A DNA stretch of 64,000 bases from the NCBI GenBank assembly GCA_016748015.1, contig JAAOMT010000301.1, positions 137,967-201,966 of the forward strand, read 5' to 3'. Below the pieces are notes generated by a model. That model made no database searches and had not been told where the DNA came from. It saw only the letters and a list, made by a program, of their open reading frames with translations. Positions within the stretch are counted from its first letter, which is position 1, and each line of letters opens with the position of its first letter. Both the position numbers and the translations under genes were made by a program. Positions 32,498 through 45,591 of the stretch are shown here, piece by piece. The DNA is from Geosiphon pyriformis. Its lineage: Eukaryota > Glomeromycota > Glomeromycetes > Archaeosporales > Geosiphonaceae.

Positions 32498-34082
32498 ATG
32501 TTGATCAGAGAGTATCGAGTGGTTAATAATTGTACCCGCGCCGAATATCAAGTAAACCACTTTCTGCATAAATTTTTTCCACTAAAGGCTGCATTCGTTA
32601 AATCATCCACCCTTCTGTTTTGCAGGTTGCACAGTTATACGCTGTAGCGGAAGCATCAAAAGCAGAAACCGGCGGTGGTGAAGGTGTAGAGGTAATCAAG
32701 AATGAACCTTATGAAAATGAAAGAGGCAAAGGACAATATACCTATAAAATATATCATCTCTCCAGGTTTGTTCACAAACACGGAAATCAATAATAGAGCA
32801 ATAATATTAATTTCTTGAACAGCAACTTTGGTGGATTATAAGTTATCAAGCAATTTTACCTTTCCGATTAGGCAAAGTTGAGAACTATAAATATAACTAG
32901 GATCATTGGATATTACTCTGGATACCAAGATTTTACTGGGATCGATTGATCAATTTTCAAAGGTTTAACTATCTTCTCTGTCTAAATCAATTTTATAGCA
33001 AGGTCCCCGCTTTCATTAGAGTTTTATTACCTAGTGGCGCCCTTGAAATATACGAAGAGGCATGGAATGCATATCCTCATTGTAAAACAGGTAAAATATC
33101 CTCTTATTAGAAATAGGCTATTTTCAAATCAAAGATTCCTTTTAATATGATGTTATCTATTTCTCCCTCGTGCACCAGTCTTAACAGTAAGTAAATAGCT
33201 ATTTTTTATAAATAAGCGATTCCCATCTCGGAAAAACGTAATAATGAATTTGTTTCTATCGACATTTTTTAGAATGGATACATGAAACAAGATTTCACAT
33301 TGATCACGGAAACTATGCACGTTGATAATAGTCGTGGTGAAATTGAAAATGTAAATATTTTAATTTAACATTTCTATTGGCCTTGACTCAATTTTTTACC
33401 CTTTTATCTACTATCAAATAAACTATTTTTCAAAAGGCGCTAAACGTTCCTCCAGAAATTCTTGAAAAGCGTAAAGTTATCATTGTCGATGTGGCAAATG
33501 ATCAGATTGATTCGAAGGATTATAAAAAAGAACATGATCCAAAGTTGTATCATTCAGAAAAGACGCGCAGGGGCCCGCTAATTGATGATTGGATGGTAGT
33601 ATGAATTATGAAATTCATGATTGCTTCTTTAATTGGCTAATATTTGCTATTTAATTTCAAAGCAAAGGGTCGAACCCATAATGACGTGTTATAAATTGGT
33701 TACCGTGGAATTTAAATGGTTCGGGCTTCAAAATAAAATTGAGGCTTTTATCCAAAATGTAAGTATTATATCTTGGGAAATATCAAACGACTTTATTTTC
33801 TTGAATTTAATTTCTTTTTACATCATAATCCAATCAAGGCGATGCAAAATTTGTTCACCAATTTTCACAGACAAGTTTTCTGTTGGACCGATAAATGGTT
33901 TGGAATGACAATGGAAGATATTAGAGCACTAGAAGACAAAACTAAGCAAGAGTTAGATGTGGTGGGTAAAAAATATTTTTTGAACTTTCATTTATTTTAA
34001 ATATTCTAACCGCTTGACTTATTTTTAGTCTCGAATTCAGCCATCTGATAAAAATGGGTATACAGTAGAAGATACGAACTGA
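32498..34082 (+). CDS. Class I phosphatidylinositol transfer protein
   Basis: Nine exons: 32498-32551, 32626-32765, 32999-33090, 33179-33186, 33273-33351, 33437-33595, 33663-33758, 33839-33961, 34029-34082. The protein starts MLIREYRVV and contains the family signatures [85 protein letters not shown] and [16 protein letters not shown]. Known members (PITP alpha/beta) carry PI and phosphatidylcholine between membranes and feed phosphoinositide synthesis. Length (about 267 residues) is typical. All introns are GT-AG and in phase; exon 4 is only 8 nt. It is convergent with the glucuronokinase gene. Confidence 0.95.
33179..33186 (+). other. 8-nt microexon of the PITP gene
   Basis: TCTTAACA between AG and GTAAGT. 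Including it joins AYPHCKT to NGYMKQDF as T-V-L-T and keeps the frame (previous exon ends in phase 1). Without it the frame is lost and the spacing to other PITPs is too short. Confidence 0.8.
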
Positions 34083-34422
34083 GAACATAAAGTGCTGTCG
34101 GGGAAATTATCAGTTAAAGTAATATATGATCGTAATCTCAACATCCAAATATATAGTGATTATTTTTTAATAAACTTCTACGCTGGAAATTTCATTTTAA
34201 ACAAGAAAATCTTAAAATATATGCAAATCAAGAAAAAACAAAACAGTTCAAAACGCTGTTTTGAAATTTTCAAAGATTTTGCTTAAATTATTATGGCACA
34301 ATTTATGAAAGATGACAAGTGAAGATATTGTCTCTTTGTCTGTTTGTGCTATTAGGATATTAGAAAATTCAAGGAGCAATGTGGAAAAAAGAAAGTGGAT
34401 CGATATAAAGGCTTAGGCCCTC

Positions 34423-35660
34423 TCACTCGATTTCTTCTGGTTGAAATCTCAACCATTCAAATTTAAATCCTTCCGTTTCTAATTTAAACTGAACATTTAA
34501 GTAATAATCCTTGATCTCCTCATTCCTTCCTGCCCAAAGTCCGACCACGGCCCCACCCGAACCTGTTAACTTGGCAGCATATCCATGTTTGCGGGCAATA
34601 TCAATCATCCGCAAGTTCCCCGGCCCAATCATTTCATCCCCATATATTTCTCGACGCAAATTAAAATTTTCATTCATGAGCTGGGCAAACTCTGACCGAC
34701 AAGTTTTCCCCGCTCCATTTAGCAAAATCCTACGACCTTTCTCAGCAATCTCTTTAAAAGATGTGATTGCATTGACAATCTATTGAGCTATAATAATAAA
34801 TATTTGAATAAATTTAATTGAACAACTTTGTCTAAAATACCTTTTTTTCACCTGCTTCCCATCTTTTGTAAACATCACTATGAATTTTACCTTGTAAAAT
34901 GGAAATAATTTTTCGCGATATAAATTTTTGATGAATACCTATTCTTGGAAAATTCAAAAGACTTACTAGAATTGCTGGGCTGAGATTCGTATGCTATCCA
35001 AAGACCTTGGGGAAGATTTTCCAGGGGAATTCTTTCATACTTACCGATCCCATATTTTTGTAAATGAATTTTCTCGAAATCCATAAAAACCAACCCACCA
35101 TAAGCCTGTATAACACGGTCTTGCAATCCAGCAACAATTCCTAACTCATTCTTTTCGACGGATAGTACTAATGAAGCTTGTAATGCCAAGCTAATTTGGT
35201 TTCGGTTGATTCCATAATGACTCATCAAAGCCTTCCAAAATGCACTAATGATGGCAGATGATCCCGCTAACCCTACTTGTTGAGGTATATTGGTGTCAAA
35301 AAAAGCAGAAAATCCTTGATGATGCAGAAGAATCTCATGTTCCAGGCAATATCTGAAAAAAACTTTGCAAGTGGCCCAAAGTAAAGATTCTCCATCACTT
35401 TGTTCCTTCTTTTGATTATATGTGGTTGTTGCCAGTGATTGGAAACTTAAATATGTGATTTGATCTGAAGTAGGCGATTTTAAGTGAATAGCCTGATATT
35501 CTTGGCTTAAACTATATTTATTAGGGATCAAATGTAACTCTGCAAAGAAATTAGAAATCAACACTGAAAGAGTTTTGCCCTGAAAACCATCTGATGGATT
35601 CCCCAGCAGCCCAACTCGCGCGTAGGCCCTGGTAAGAATTGATTCTTGAAGATGAGGCAT
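34423..35660 (-). CDS. Glucuronokinase (GHMP kinase family)
   Basis: Three exons: 35660-34967, 34890-34841, 34779-34423, in phase, about 366 residues, close to plant glucuronokinases. Motifs: ARVGLLGNPSDGFQGKTLS near the N-terminus, the GHMP ATP loop PQQVGLAGSSAIISA, VEKNELGIVAGLQDRVIQAY, GGLVFMDFEK, SKIHSDVYKRWEAGEKK across the splice sites, LMNENFNLRREIYGDEMIG and the C-terminal AAKLTGSGGAVVGLWAG. The enzyme phosphorylates D-glucuronate at C1 with ATP; in plants this lies between myo-inositol oxygenase and UDP-glucuronate pyrophosphorylase. Other GHMP kinases are less likely given the strong match to plant GlcAK around GIVAGLQDRV. Confidence 0.9.
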
Positions 35661-36830
35661 GAAAGAGCATCTTGCACAAGCATTTACAAGCTGGAATCAA
35701 AATAGAGCAATAGCAAAAAAGCACTACGATATCATTTATGCCAACGCACCGAAACTTTACTCTGTTCAAGGTTTTCGGCTTTGTTTAAAAAAAAATTTCG
35801 ATCAACATAACACAAAATCATTCGACATCTTACGTCATTGAATTAAGAAAAGAAAGATCGTCGATGAAATACCGTCCTTTTTTCTACCATTTTTTTTACA
35901 GATTTTTGTTTTTTGAACAAAAAATATTGGATTATTTATCATTGTAAGTAATTGAAACTTAAGACTTTATTAAAACAAATAAATTTGTGAAATGGTTTGT
36001 TTGATTTTTTTTTTCGATAAAGTGAATGCATGTAATTTCAACAATTCATAAATAAATTTAGCATATTGGTTTTAAAAGTAATATTATATTAGTTTGATAA
36101 AATATTTATAATACTTTATATAAAATTAAATAATTAATTATTATTTTCAATAGTTTTATAAATTATTATATTAATTTTATTGACATATATGCACATGTGG
36201 CAATATGTTTAAAAATAATTTAAATAATATGTAATATTGTTTTGACTGGTTTAAATAACTGGCTATGTATGAACAAAACATGAACTGTGTTTATTGTTAG
36301 TTTTATACTTTATAAAAAAACAAGTTTAATTGTTAGCTTAAAATTTTAAAAAAATATAATTTTTATTATTACATAAATAAAAGTTAATAATTGTTAATTA
36401 ATTTGGTTTTTTAAATTATTAATTAATATACATAACTGTTTTTATTAATTTTTTAAAGTTTTAAAAATTTTGGTATTATTAAAATTATTAATAATAGTAA
36501 TTATTTTTTGACTATTTTAAAAGCTGTAATAAAAGTACAAAATTTGCCAAAAAGAAATTTAATGCAGATTTGTTGTTAAAATTTTAAAACTTTGTTAATA
36601 ATAAAAACAATGTTAAAACTGTTTTTAATGTATTTTTTTAAAACAAAACTTTTAATTAAAAAATTATTTAAATTTGTATTATTTAAAATAATTTTTTCTA
36701 CTTAAAATACATTAGTTAATATAAACAAAAGATAAAATTTTATTTATTAATTTATTACAAAAATTAATTAAATTTGTTTATTTCTTTTGTCTTTTTGGTT
36801 AATATTGAAATTAAGGACCTTAAAACGCGT
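35661..36830. other. Intergenic, A+T-rich in the middle
   Basis: Flanking sequence of glucuronokinase and MRE11 with no recognised gene. From about 36.05 to 36.78 kb it is A+T-decayed. At 36241-36300 TTGACTGGTTTAAATAACTGG...ACATGAACTGTG resembles a decayed LINE 3' end, so a small LINE remnant lies here. Confidence 0.5.
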
Positions 36831-39800
36831 ATGACCACCGCTGATCAACTTGACTTCCTATCGAAGGTCGAACACTAAGCTTAGAATCGCTCCTAATTTA
36901 CTTAAGGCTGCCCAACTTTCTGCTAATGGCACAAGACGAACAAAAGTTCGTAAAAACGTCCTTCAAAGTCCGAAAACTCATTTTTGGGTAAAGGAGCTTT
37001 TGATAACTTTATGTTACTACTACCAGTGGTTCAACAAATTTAGCCAATGAGGTAGCAAATTCAATATCAATACTGATTGCTACTGACAACCACCTCGGCT
37101 ACCTAGAGAGGGACCCAATACGTGGGCAAGATTCCCTTCGAGCCTTTGAAGAAATATTAAAACTGGCCAAAGAAAACAAGGTATACTTTCACAAATTAAA
37201 TTCAGTTTTCCAAGAGCCACGATAACAATTGTTCTCGGCTTTCCTTTTGTATTCTTTCAGGTTGACATGATACTTTTAGGCGGAGATCTCTTTCATGAAA
37301 ACAAACCTTCTCGTAAAATCCTTTATGAAACCATTAGATTGCTTCGATTATATTGCATGGGCGACACTCAATGTCAATTAGTGTATCTAAGCGATCAGTC
37401 GGTCAATTTTCCAGACTGGTAGATAACTAAATCATTACTAGCCTGTTCACTTTAGCTATTATGTACTGTCTTTTGAAAATCTCCTTATACACCCCAAGTT
37501 TTTCTACAGTGAATTATCAAGATCCGAATTTCAACGTATCTATCCCAGTTTTTTCTATTCATGGCAACCATGATGATCCAGCCGGGGTGAGCTTCATATT
37601 CAAAATTGATTTTAAGCTGTTTACTGGGCTAATACTAAATAAATTTAAAGTTTGGAAGTCTTGCAGCATTAGATATTCTCGCCGTCTCAGGATATGTGAA
37701 TTACTTTGGCCGTCCTCAACAGGTCGACAATATCGAAATAAATCCAATATTGCTAGAAAAAGGGACCACAAAACTCGCAATCTATGGAATTGGTCATGTG
37801 CGAGAAGAACGTTTGCACCGATCCTTGCGCAATGAGCAAGTTAGAATGATGCGTCCTCATAACAATCCCGATGAATGGTTTAATCTAATGGTTCTACATC
37901 AAAATAGGTATCCAAAATCTGAAACTTTTTATCATAATTGGCTTTTTCTATTGGAATGGATCATTTTATCCTATATATAATAGGGCAGCCCATGGTCCTA
38001 CAAGTTATATACCTGAGAATTTTCTAGACAAATTTCTGCACTTGGTACTTTGGGGGCATGAACATGAATGTTTAATAGACCCAGTATACAATTCCGAACA
38101 AGGTTTTTACATAACCCAACCTGGATCTTCTGTCGCTACGAGTCTAGTCGATGGTGAAGCTAAACCAAAGTAAATGAATCTTTTAGTTTGTAATTTTCAC
38201 CTAGCCAAACATTTACAAATACCAATATTAACACTTATTTCAGGCATGTGGCCATTTTGAGAGTTAAGGGTAAAGATTATAAACTCGAAAAAATTCGCCT
38301 ACAAAGTGTGCGTCCATTTGTAGTGGACGAGGTGGATCTATCTTCTATAAGCCAAAGTGATCTTATACTTAATGACTCCAAAAAAGTTCAAAAGTATTTG
38401 ACAAATAAGGTGAGCTAAATAATTCTAATGTGTTTCGTAGAGTGAATGAAATTCACATGTAACAGGATTATGTCTTTTTTAGGTAAATGATTTGATTGAG
38501 AAAGCTACAAGTGAAGGAAAATCTTTGAACAGCCTGAATGATTCCACAACATCCTTACCCTTGATCAGACTAAAGGTGAAGTATTTCTTAAGCAGGATTT
38601 CCCAATTATCAATTAGCGTTCACATTATATCTCATTCGGTTAGGTTGTCTACGATGATCGATTCTCCGTATTTAATGCCCGAATTTTCGGTGATCAATTC
38701 ACCGAGCGTGTGGCCAACCCTCGGGAAATTTTATATTTCTATCGCAAGAGGGCCCCTAAAGGTTTTGTTCTTAAGATATGGAGTAGTTTTAAATTCATAT
38801 AATCCTTATTGGACTAATGAGTCTGAAATTTCAGGAAAGGCAAAAGACTTAGTTGATGACTTTAATGATCTTACAGTTGAAGATTATGATAATTTCACCC
38901 CTAGTATGGTCGAAGATTTTATTAACGATTCTTTAAAAGAGCTCAAACTTTTACCAGAAAATGAATTTAATTCCGCTGTCAGTCAGTTCGTGGATAAAGA
39001 AGATGTCGAAGCCATTGAAGAGTTAGTATATTTTTGTTTAATTCTCAGTCAACCTCCTTGATACCTGCTTACTTTTTACCGGCTTTACATTAAAGATTCT
39101 TTAAAGATACCGTTCAACGTGCGAGAAATCAACTTTTCAGTCGACAAATTGAGGATGAAAGTAGGATTCAGGAGGAGGTGATATTTATATTCCCAAAAAG
39201 TTTTACATTCATTATTTCGATATTTTCACAAACCATTAACAATACTTTGTTAACATGAAGGCTCTCCGAGAAAAACAAATTCGTCGCGAGCAATTTAATA
39301 GTGAATCCCAAAACAAAGGTTTATCATTCACAAGAGTAAGCATAACTCTTTTCTTCTAGGTATTAGCTGAATAATTTTCAATCATCCATCCATATCAATA
39401 TAATTCAGCCGAAGGCACGTGAAAACGATAATGAGACGATGGAACTTGACGATGGAAAGGATGATCAATACCCCACAACATCAGAACCTACCAGCTCCAC
39501 ACCTAGTCGATTCGAGCGACAAAAGCCAATCAAAAGGGGTTCACGCATCAGGGGTGCCGGAAGAGGAGCAAGAGGTGGGAAGACAAGATCCCGTAAAACA
39601 CAGGTTACTATCTAAGCTAAAGCATCGATAAATTCTGTGACTTATTATTGCTTATAAAATTATTATTTTAATATAGGAATATGATGAATTTGATGATGAA
39701 TTAGAAGCGAGAGAATTAGAAGACGTCGGGAGGATGCTTGACGAGATAACGACAAGCGACAAGCCTAAAAGAGGACGAGCAAAGGCCCCCGTCAGAGCAA

Positions 39801-40547
39801 CCAGGACCTCCTTGCGTTCCAAGCCCCCCGTTGATTATGTTCTTATTTTCTTTTTTATTTACAAACCACTTAATAACGCGAGCTAACCACTTGATTATTT
39901 AGCAAGAGAAAGACGAAGATGGTGATAATCATAGTCAACTTTCTCAAAAAACTCCAATTCAGCGAGGAAAAACCAAAAAATTGGCTCAATACAATCTAGA
40001 GGTAACATTGTTTTTATCACCTTGAAAGGAACCTCCTTCCGACTTGATTCAAGATTAAATAAATAATAAAGGATGCTGAGGATTACGAGGAAGATACTCC
40101 ATTCCTTGGAAACACCAGCGAAGATAATTTGCCTTCAGCCAACGTGGGGGAAAAACGCAAGGCCTCAGGGTAAAAAATTAGTTTTGTAAGTTATTTAGGA
40201 TGGCAATTATTAAAATATTCTCTATTTAATAGAAATCCGGTGCCTCCTCCTTTGGCCCCCAAAAAATCTACAACCACACGTTCTAATAAATCCGCATCAT
40301 CTTCGAAGCCAGACCTCTCTACGAGTTCATCAACATCAACAATTCGGAAAACGAGAACAAAAGTTACGGTAATGTGAAAATTTTAAAACATCAAAGTTAT
40401 ACCAAGATGAAAACATTAACTTTTTCCTTTCAGATTAAAGAGGAAGAATTAGATGTAAGTAAAATACATCCATTTACGTTTGTGCAAACATGAACTTACC
40501 TATTGACTGTAAAATATTTATTTTAGGATTACTTTGGCGATACATAA
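36831..40547 (+). CDS. MRE11: Double-strand break repair nuclease MRE11
   Basis: About 17 exons. Resolved in phase: ..-37180, 37261-37418, 37499-37586, 37651-37907, 37984-38169, 38244-38409, 38483-38575, 38644-38761, 38835-39021, 39096-39177, 39261-39335, 39409-39603, 39677-39838, 39903-40001, 40072-40169, 40233-40368, 40434-40454, 40527-40547. Phosphoesterase motifs are all present: [39 protein letters not shown] and [11 protein letters not shown], plus [10 protein letters not shown] and the capping-domain signature [15 protein letters not shown]. The C-terminus has an RG-rich stretch ([17 protein letters not shown]) like the GAR motif of metazoan MRE11, then acidic and Ser/Thr-rich regions ending DYFGDT. 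MRE11 with RAD50 and NBS1/XRS2 resects and tethers broken DNA ends. The first exon is uncertain: ATG 36831 reads MTTADQLD, resembling other MRE11 starts, but its donor was not fixed. Confidence 0.95.
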
Positions 40548-40629
40548 AAATTGTCGATTTAAACAGAAGAATTTGTCCGAATAATTCCCTTAAATTGTAT
40601 GCAAGATTTTTAATTCAAAATTTTAATCT

Positions 40630-41671
40630 TTACATTTTAATGATTGCGTCAATAACGTCTTGCATCTCCTCCACTGGTATTTGCGACGCAAGATCTACAG
40701 CCTACAAATCGATAAAATTAATTCCAGATCAAGTTGTAAAAGCAAGCCGACTGCAAATTTTCAATACCTTTTTGAATTCGCTCGTTATCTCCCGAGTGGT
40801 TTTTGATAAGGCTTCCAACCTGCTTTTGTTTATAGCGAGTTCAGCCATATATGAATTATTTTCCCTTTGAATCTTCAATTTTTTTTAAAAATTAAGACCT
40901 GCTACTGTGTGCATATGAAAGAGGGAAGAGGAATCTGAGGGTACCTTCATAAATTCTTCTTTCAAGCATCTTAATTCTTCTTCTTTGATTGGTACTGTTT
41001 TCGCTCTGAGGATTGTTGCGGGATTAATATAGCTGAAAATTTTTAATGTGGTTGGGGAATACGGTAATTTTGAGTGAGAAATTATAAATTCAAAGCTTTG
41101 AACAATTCCGTTGAACTCACTGTATTTGTTCAACAGTCTGCATGCCAATCTCATTGCGTTTTTTTGAGGCATTTATCAATTCGTCGAATTCATTTAGCTT
41201 TTCTAATACATGTCGTTTTTTCAAAATGTTCGAGAATTCTTCCTTTGGAAAAAGGCGAATAACAGGATATTCATCACTAAATTTTATTTACAGAATTTAA
41301 CAAAAGCTAAACATTCAACTCCACAAATTGAGTGAAAAATAATATTAACCTCGCAACTAGATCGCAAAAATCTCGTCATTTGCTCATGCGCACTCTTTAG
41401 AGCATCAGAGTGATTTTCCGCAAGTTTGGGAAAACATTGAGATACCTTTTCAAAACTTCAAAATAGTAATTACAAAGTGAGAAAGGCTAAAGCATGGGCA
41501 ATAGGGTCATAGCATCTAAAAACTACTCCACCTGTAAGATAACAACGTCTCAGAAAGAGATTTTTGCAAAATCTGTTTTAATTTTTGGGCACGAGGTCCA
41601 TTCGGGTGAATGTGTTGGCGTTGTTCCGGTTGAGTTGATAGTGCACTAGTCGAAGAGCCTTCCTCAAACAT
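40630..41671 (-). CDS. NNF1: Kinetochore MIS12/MIND complex subunit NNF1
   Basis: Minus-strand multi-exon gene starting MFEEGSSTSALSTQ (41671). Exon 1 41671-41532; exon 2 41455-41350 (SFEKVSQCFPKLAENHSDAL); exon 3 from about 41276 (DEYPVIRLFPKEEFSNILKK, LEKLNEFDELINASKKRNE); then YINPATILRAKTVPIKEEEL, a helical exon ELAINKSRLEALSKTTREI, and last exon AVDLASQIPVEEMQDVIDAI ending at 40630. The F..CFP motif, the ILK...LEKLNEFDELI segment and the coiled-coil end fit the Nnf1/PMF1 family, part of the four-protein MIS12 complex that links CENP-C to NDC80. The exon 2-3 junction is not perfectly in phase as read. Convergent with MRE11 (83 bp between stops). Confidence 0.8.
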
Positions 41672-42002
41672 TTTTACCAAGAAATATTTATTGTCAATCT
41701 TTTTCTAGCAGCAAAGTCTTCTTTCATCGCGTGACGTCAACACAAAAAACAAGCAAATTTTATTATTAAAAAATAAAGCAAATCTTTTCATTAAATTTTG
41801 TTTTTTATTTATTGTTTTAGAATATAACATTTAAATTGCTCTTAAATTATTTATTTTATAATGTGTATAATAAATAATTGTTATTTAAATTTATGAATAA
41901 TTATATTTAAATAAAATTATAATTATAATTAATTCTATAATATTTTTATAATAACTACAATTTTAAGATTTTTTATAATTATTAAAATTAAAATTTTAAC
42001 TT
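41672..42002. other. NNF1 upstream region
   Basis: Short 5' flank, then A+T-rich DNA. No feature recognised. Confidence 0.4.
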
Positions 42003-43400
42003 TTTTTTTAGGCCTATTTACTATTTAGTACAATACAATGATAATATATTCTAAATTAGATGTAAAACATATACTTGTTACATATAACCAACTACTCAAA
42101 TTAGTTAAAACAATATTATAAATTTATTAAAACTCTTATGCTATTATTTATATTAAAATAAAACAAACACAATAAATACATGCCAAAATTAAATTCATGT
42201 ATTTTATAGATACTAAACATATAAATTATTTTATTTAACAACATAATAGTTAAATTAATAACCAAAAAAAACAGAATTATTTAATACCAAACCACTATTT
42301 TTTTAAAAATTATTCTATGTTTAAATTTAATTAACTATATATTATTACAATAATCAAACATTATATTACAAAAAAAATTAATTATTTTAATTATAATTAC
42401 TTTATTGTTATTAAAAATTAAATATATCTTAATTAATTTATTTTTAAAAATTATTTTTTTTACAAAAAACTATATATAATATATTATTATAAATATTAAA
42501 TAATAATAAGTTTAATATATTAAATATAAAGTTTTTAGTTTTAAACAAAAATTTTTACATAATTTAACAAGTTTATACAGATAATCAAATTAAATTTATA
42601 TGTAAAAATATAATTTAAAAGCATATATATATATATTAGAATATGTTTTATTATAAAGTTTTTTCTTATTACAACTAATAATTTTCTGTGTATTGCTTTT
42701 ATAATATAAAATTTTAAATTAGTTAATAATTTATTAATATATTTAACAATTATATATAAATTTTAATATTATATTTACAAAGTACAAATTGTTATTAATA
42801 ACATAAAATTTAGAATTAATTTTTTAATAAATATAAATATATTACATATAAAATAATAAATATTTTCAAAAACAAGTGTATTATTAACCAAAATAATTTT
42901 TTTTTATATAAATCAGTAAAACAAAAATAGAAAAAGCAGTTATATTAGTTATAATATTAGTATAATTTTTAAATAAACTTAGATAGTCTTTAATTTTAAA
43001 TTAAACAATATTTAATTTCTTTTTGCAAATAATATTTTTTATTTAATATTTTTTAATTCAACAATAATTATAAAAATTTAATTAATCTAATTTTATTTTA
43101 GATTTACAATATTCAAAACAGCTTAATTATTAAAATAAATAATTATAAAACTTAAAAAAAATATTTTTTAATATTAATATAATTATCTAAAATTTAGTCA
43201 ATATAAATAATAGCATATCTAAAACTTAGATTTAAACTTAAAAAAATACAGCTGTTTTATTAATAAATATTTTTACAATATTTATTTTTATATTTTTTAG
43301 TCTAAATTAATAATATTAAAATTAACTATTTTATAAATATTCACAAAATAAAAATTATAAATTTACAAAACAAATGCATTAGTTTGAATTTTATTATTAT
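42003..43400 (-). mobile_element. LINE relic A (3' end on minus strand)
   Basis: The minus strand at 42.12-42.00 kb reads TTTTAACTAATTTGAGTAGTTGG...ATATGTAACA and ends in an A run (T9 at 42001-42010 on the plus strand), a decayed form of the LINE 3' end. The body up to 43.4 kb is too A+T-rich for confident protein matches. Confidence 0.55.
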
Positions 43401-45260
43401 TATTTTTTTCTATTTAATAAGTGAAACTCAAATATTATTTAGCACAATATATCAAACTAAGTAATCTAAACTAGATACAAATCATGTATTTTTTATATAC
43501 AACCAGTTACTTAGGCCAATCAAAGCAATACTATGAATCTATTTTAACAGATACTATACTATTAGTATTAGAAAAAAACTGTAAAGTTTATAAAAACCAA
43601 AACTAATATTATGTGTCTCTATAATTTCAAGCAACTTAATAATACTATCAAAAAACAAGAATAAAAAACCACAAATCTTGAGAGACATTAAACTATTATA
43701 TATAATCAAACTTTTTTTCTCTATTATTGCTCTATATTTAGTTTTTACTATTTATATTTTAATATAATAGGCCATTTCTAAGCTCTGTACTAAATTAACA
43801 ATCTTTTTATTAACAATCTTGACATTATCAAAAATAAATGCAGTCTCTGAACATTATTTCTTAAACACAAAACTTTTACATAAAGTAGTATATACAGTAT
43901 TATTGGAATTATACAAAGAAAACATCTGCAAAACATAAGACAATAATAAACTCAAACCCAATACAGCACCCTACTAAACCAAACATAACTTAAACAAATT
44001 AGTATAAACAGCAAAGTCTATCAAACACACAAAAAAACGATCAAAAGTCTCTACTTTTTCACAATAAAAGCACAATATACTAGAATATTTTCTATTATAC
44101 AAATATTATTACTCATAGAAATTAAGAATTATAATAATACAAATTTTTTTACCAGTCTTTTTTAATAAAGCACCTAGATTATAAACAGTTATTCTTACTA
44201 ACAAAGTAAATAAAAGTGCTTTGAACTGATTTTTTAATATCTAAATATCATGATTTTTCATGGTTTTAGCTATGTATATTGAATCTTTTTCAATTAAAAA
44301 TGACTACTTTGCTACTAATTAATTTGTTTAAACCAATTTGGCAAATTCTATTACAGTTTTCTGTTATAGTTTACTTAATTGTAAACAGATTAATATTACT
44401 TAACCAAACTCAAAAAGAGCTATAATAATTATTTTTTTTGGCATATTTATGGAAATTTTCTTAATAATTATGGCCTAATCTAAACAAATTTCTTGTTATT
44501 TAACATTATTGTTTACAATAGTTTCTTTTTTTTTGGCCAATAATATAGCTTTTTTTATGTTTTCTTCTGATGTAAACATAAATCAGATAAATTTTTCGAA
44601 TTTTAAGAAAATAATAGCCTCTTCAAAACTATTGATTGTTGAGAAAAAGTTTTAATTACTTAGGTTTTTGCTGTTGTTAACTTTTTTTTTACTGTTAAAA
44701 AATTAATATTTAAAGCAAAAAATTTTCTGACAGCTATTTTTATTTGAGTTTTTACAATTTTAGAATCAATCTATCTTCTGTTCAAAAATATTTTAAGAAA
44801 AAAAGAAAGAAAACTTTCATTTTCATTTATGCCAAAATTAATTGTACTAATAAAAGAGTTATATTCCAAATCAATACTAATATTTTTAATCTTAAAAGTT
44901 ATTGTTGTTAAACTAAAAAAATTATTACTATTACTACTTACTAAAAAGTTATTATTTTTACTATTACCAAATTTACTATCTATGTCCGAATATATATTAC
45001 TACCAGAACCAGATGCTCAAAGAAATATCTTTTTTATTACCAAAATACTTAATATTGCTTATAGAAATTTTTTTTTGAGAGAAAAAACTCCTAATTGTTT
45101 TATAAAAAGCATGTTTAAATGTCTTTTTTTTAGACATATTATTATTAAAAATAGTCATTAAGTCTATTACAAAAGAATTATTAGTTTGTAAAATATTGAA
45201 GATTATAATACTAAAAAAAAACAGTAAAAAACAAAAAACTTCTTTTTCAAAAATTGTCTT
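43401..45260 (-). mobile_element. LINE relic B: internally deleted, with ORF1 and ORF2 C-terminus
   Basis: Read on the minus strand: an ORF1 N-terminal region at 45.15-44.83 kb (ASGSGSSNIYSDIDSKFG, matching KSGSGNSVYSNVESLFGD), RRMs at 44.42-44.16 kb (QKTVIEFAKL, FLIEKDSIYIAKTMK, ALLFTLLVRITVYNLGALLKK), then directly the ORF2 C-terminal zinc segment (LYNRKYSSILCFYCEKVETF) at about 44.13-44.05 kb, ORF2 C-terminus (LCKSFVFKK.CSETAFIF) and the 3' end with GATTGGCCTAAGTAACTGGTT and an A-rich tail at 43.41-43.56 kb. Endonuclease, RT and RNase H are missing between. Total about 1.85 kb. Confidence 0.75.
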
Positions 45261-45579
45261 TTGGAGAATTTTAGATATAAAAGAAAAAAAAGTTTTTTAA
45301 TATTTATTATAATATTGTTGTTTTTAGCCAAATTTAATATCTTTAATATAATTTTTTTTAATATAAAAATAATACAGATAATTTTATTAAATTTTAAAAA
45401 AATAAAAGCTTTCTTAAAATTATTTATATTTAAAAATAATTTTCTAATTAACTTTAATTTGTTTTAAATAAAATTATTTATTATTATAAAAAAATTAATA
45501 TTTAAAGCAAATAATTTTTTGACTAATATATTTATATTAATTTTTTTTTAAAAAAAAAGTATTATATTTTTATTTATAT
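45261..45579. other. A+T-rich spacer
   Basis: No gene or recognisable relic. Confidence 0.4.
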
Positions 45580-45591
45580 ATAAATTCAAAA
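45580..45591 (+). repeat. Candidate target-site duplication of LINE copy 3, 5' copy
   Basis: ATAAATTCAAAA, identical to 52419-52430 just after the A/AAT tail of the element. The low-complexity setting leaves some chance of coincidence. Confidence 0.5.

Noticed and set aside
44829-45161. Plus-strand 110-codon frame
   Set aside because: It is the shadow of decayed minus-strand LINE ORF1; the minus reading matches ORF1 of copy 4.
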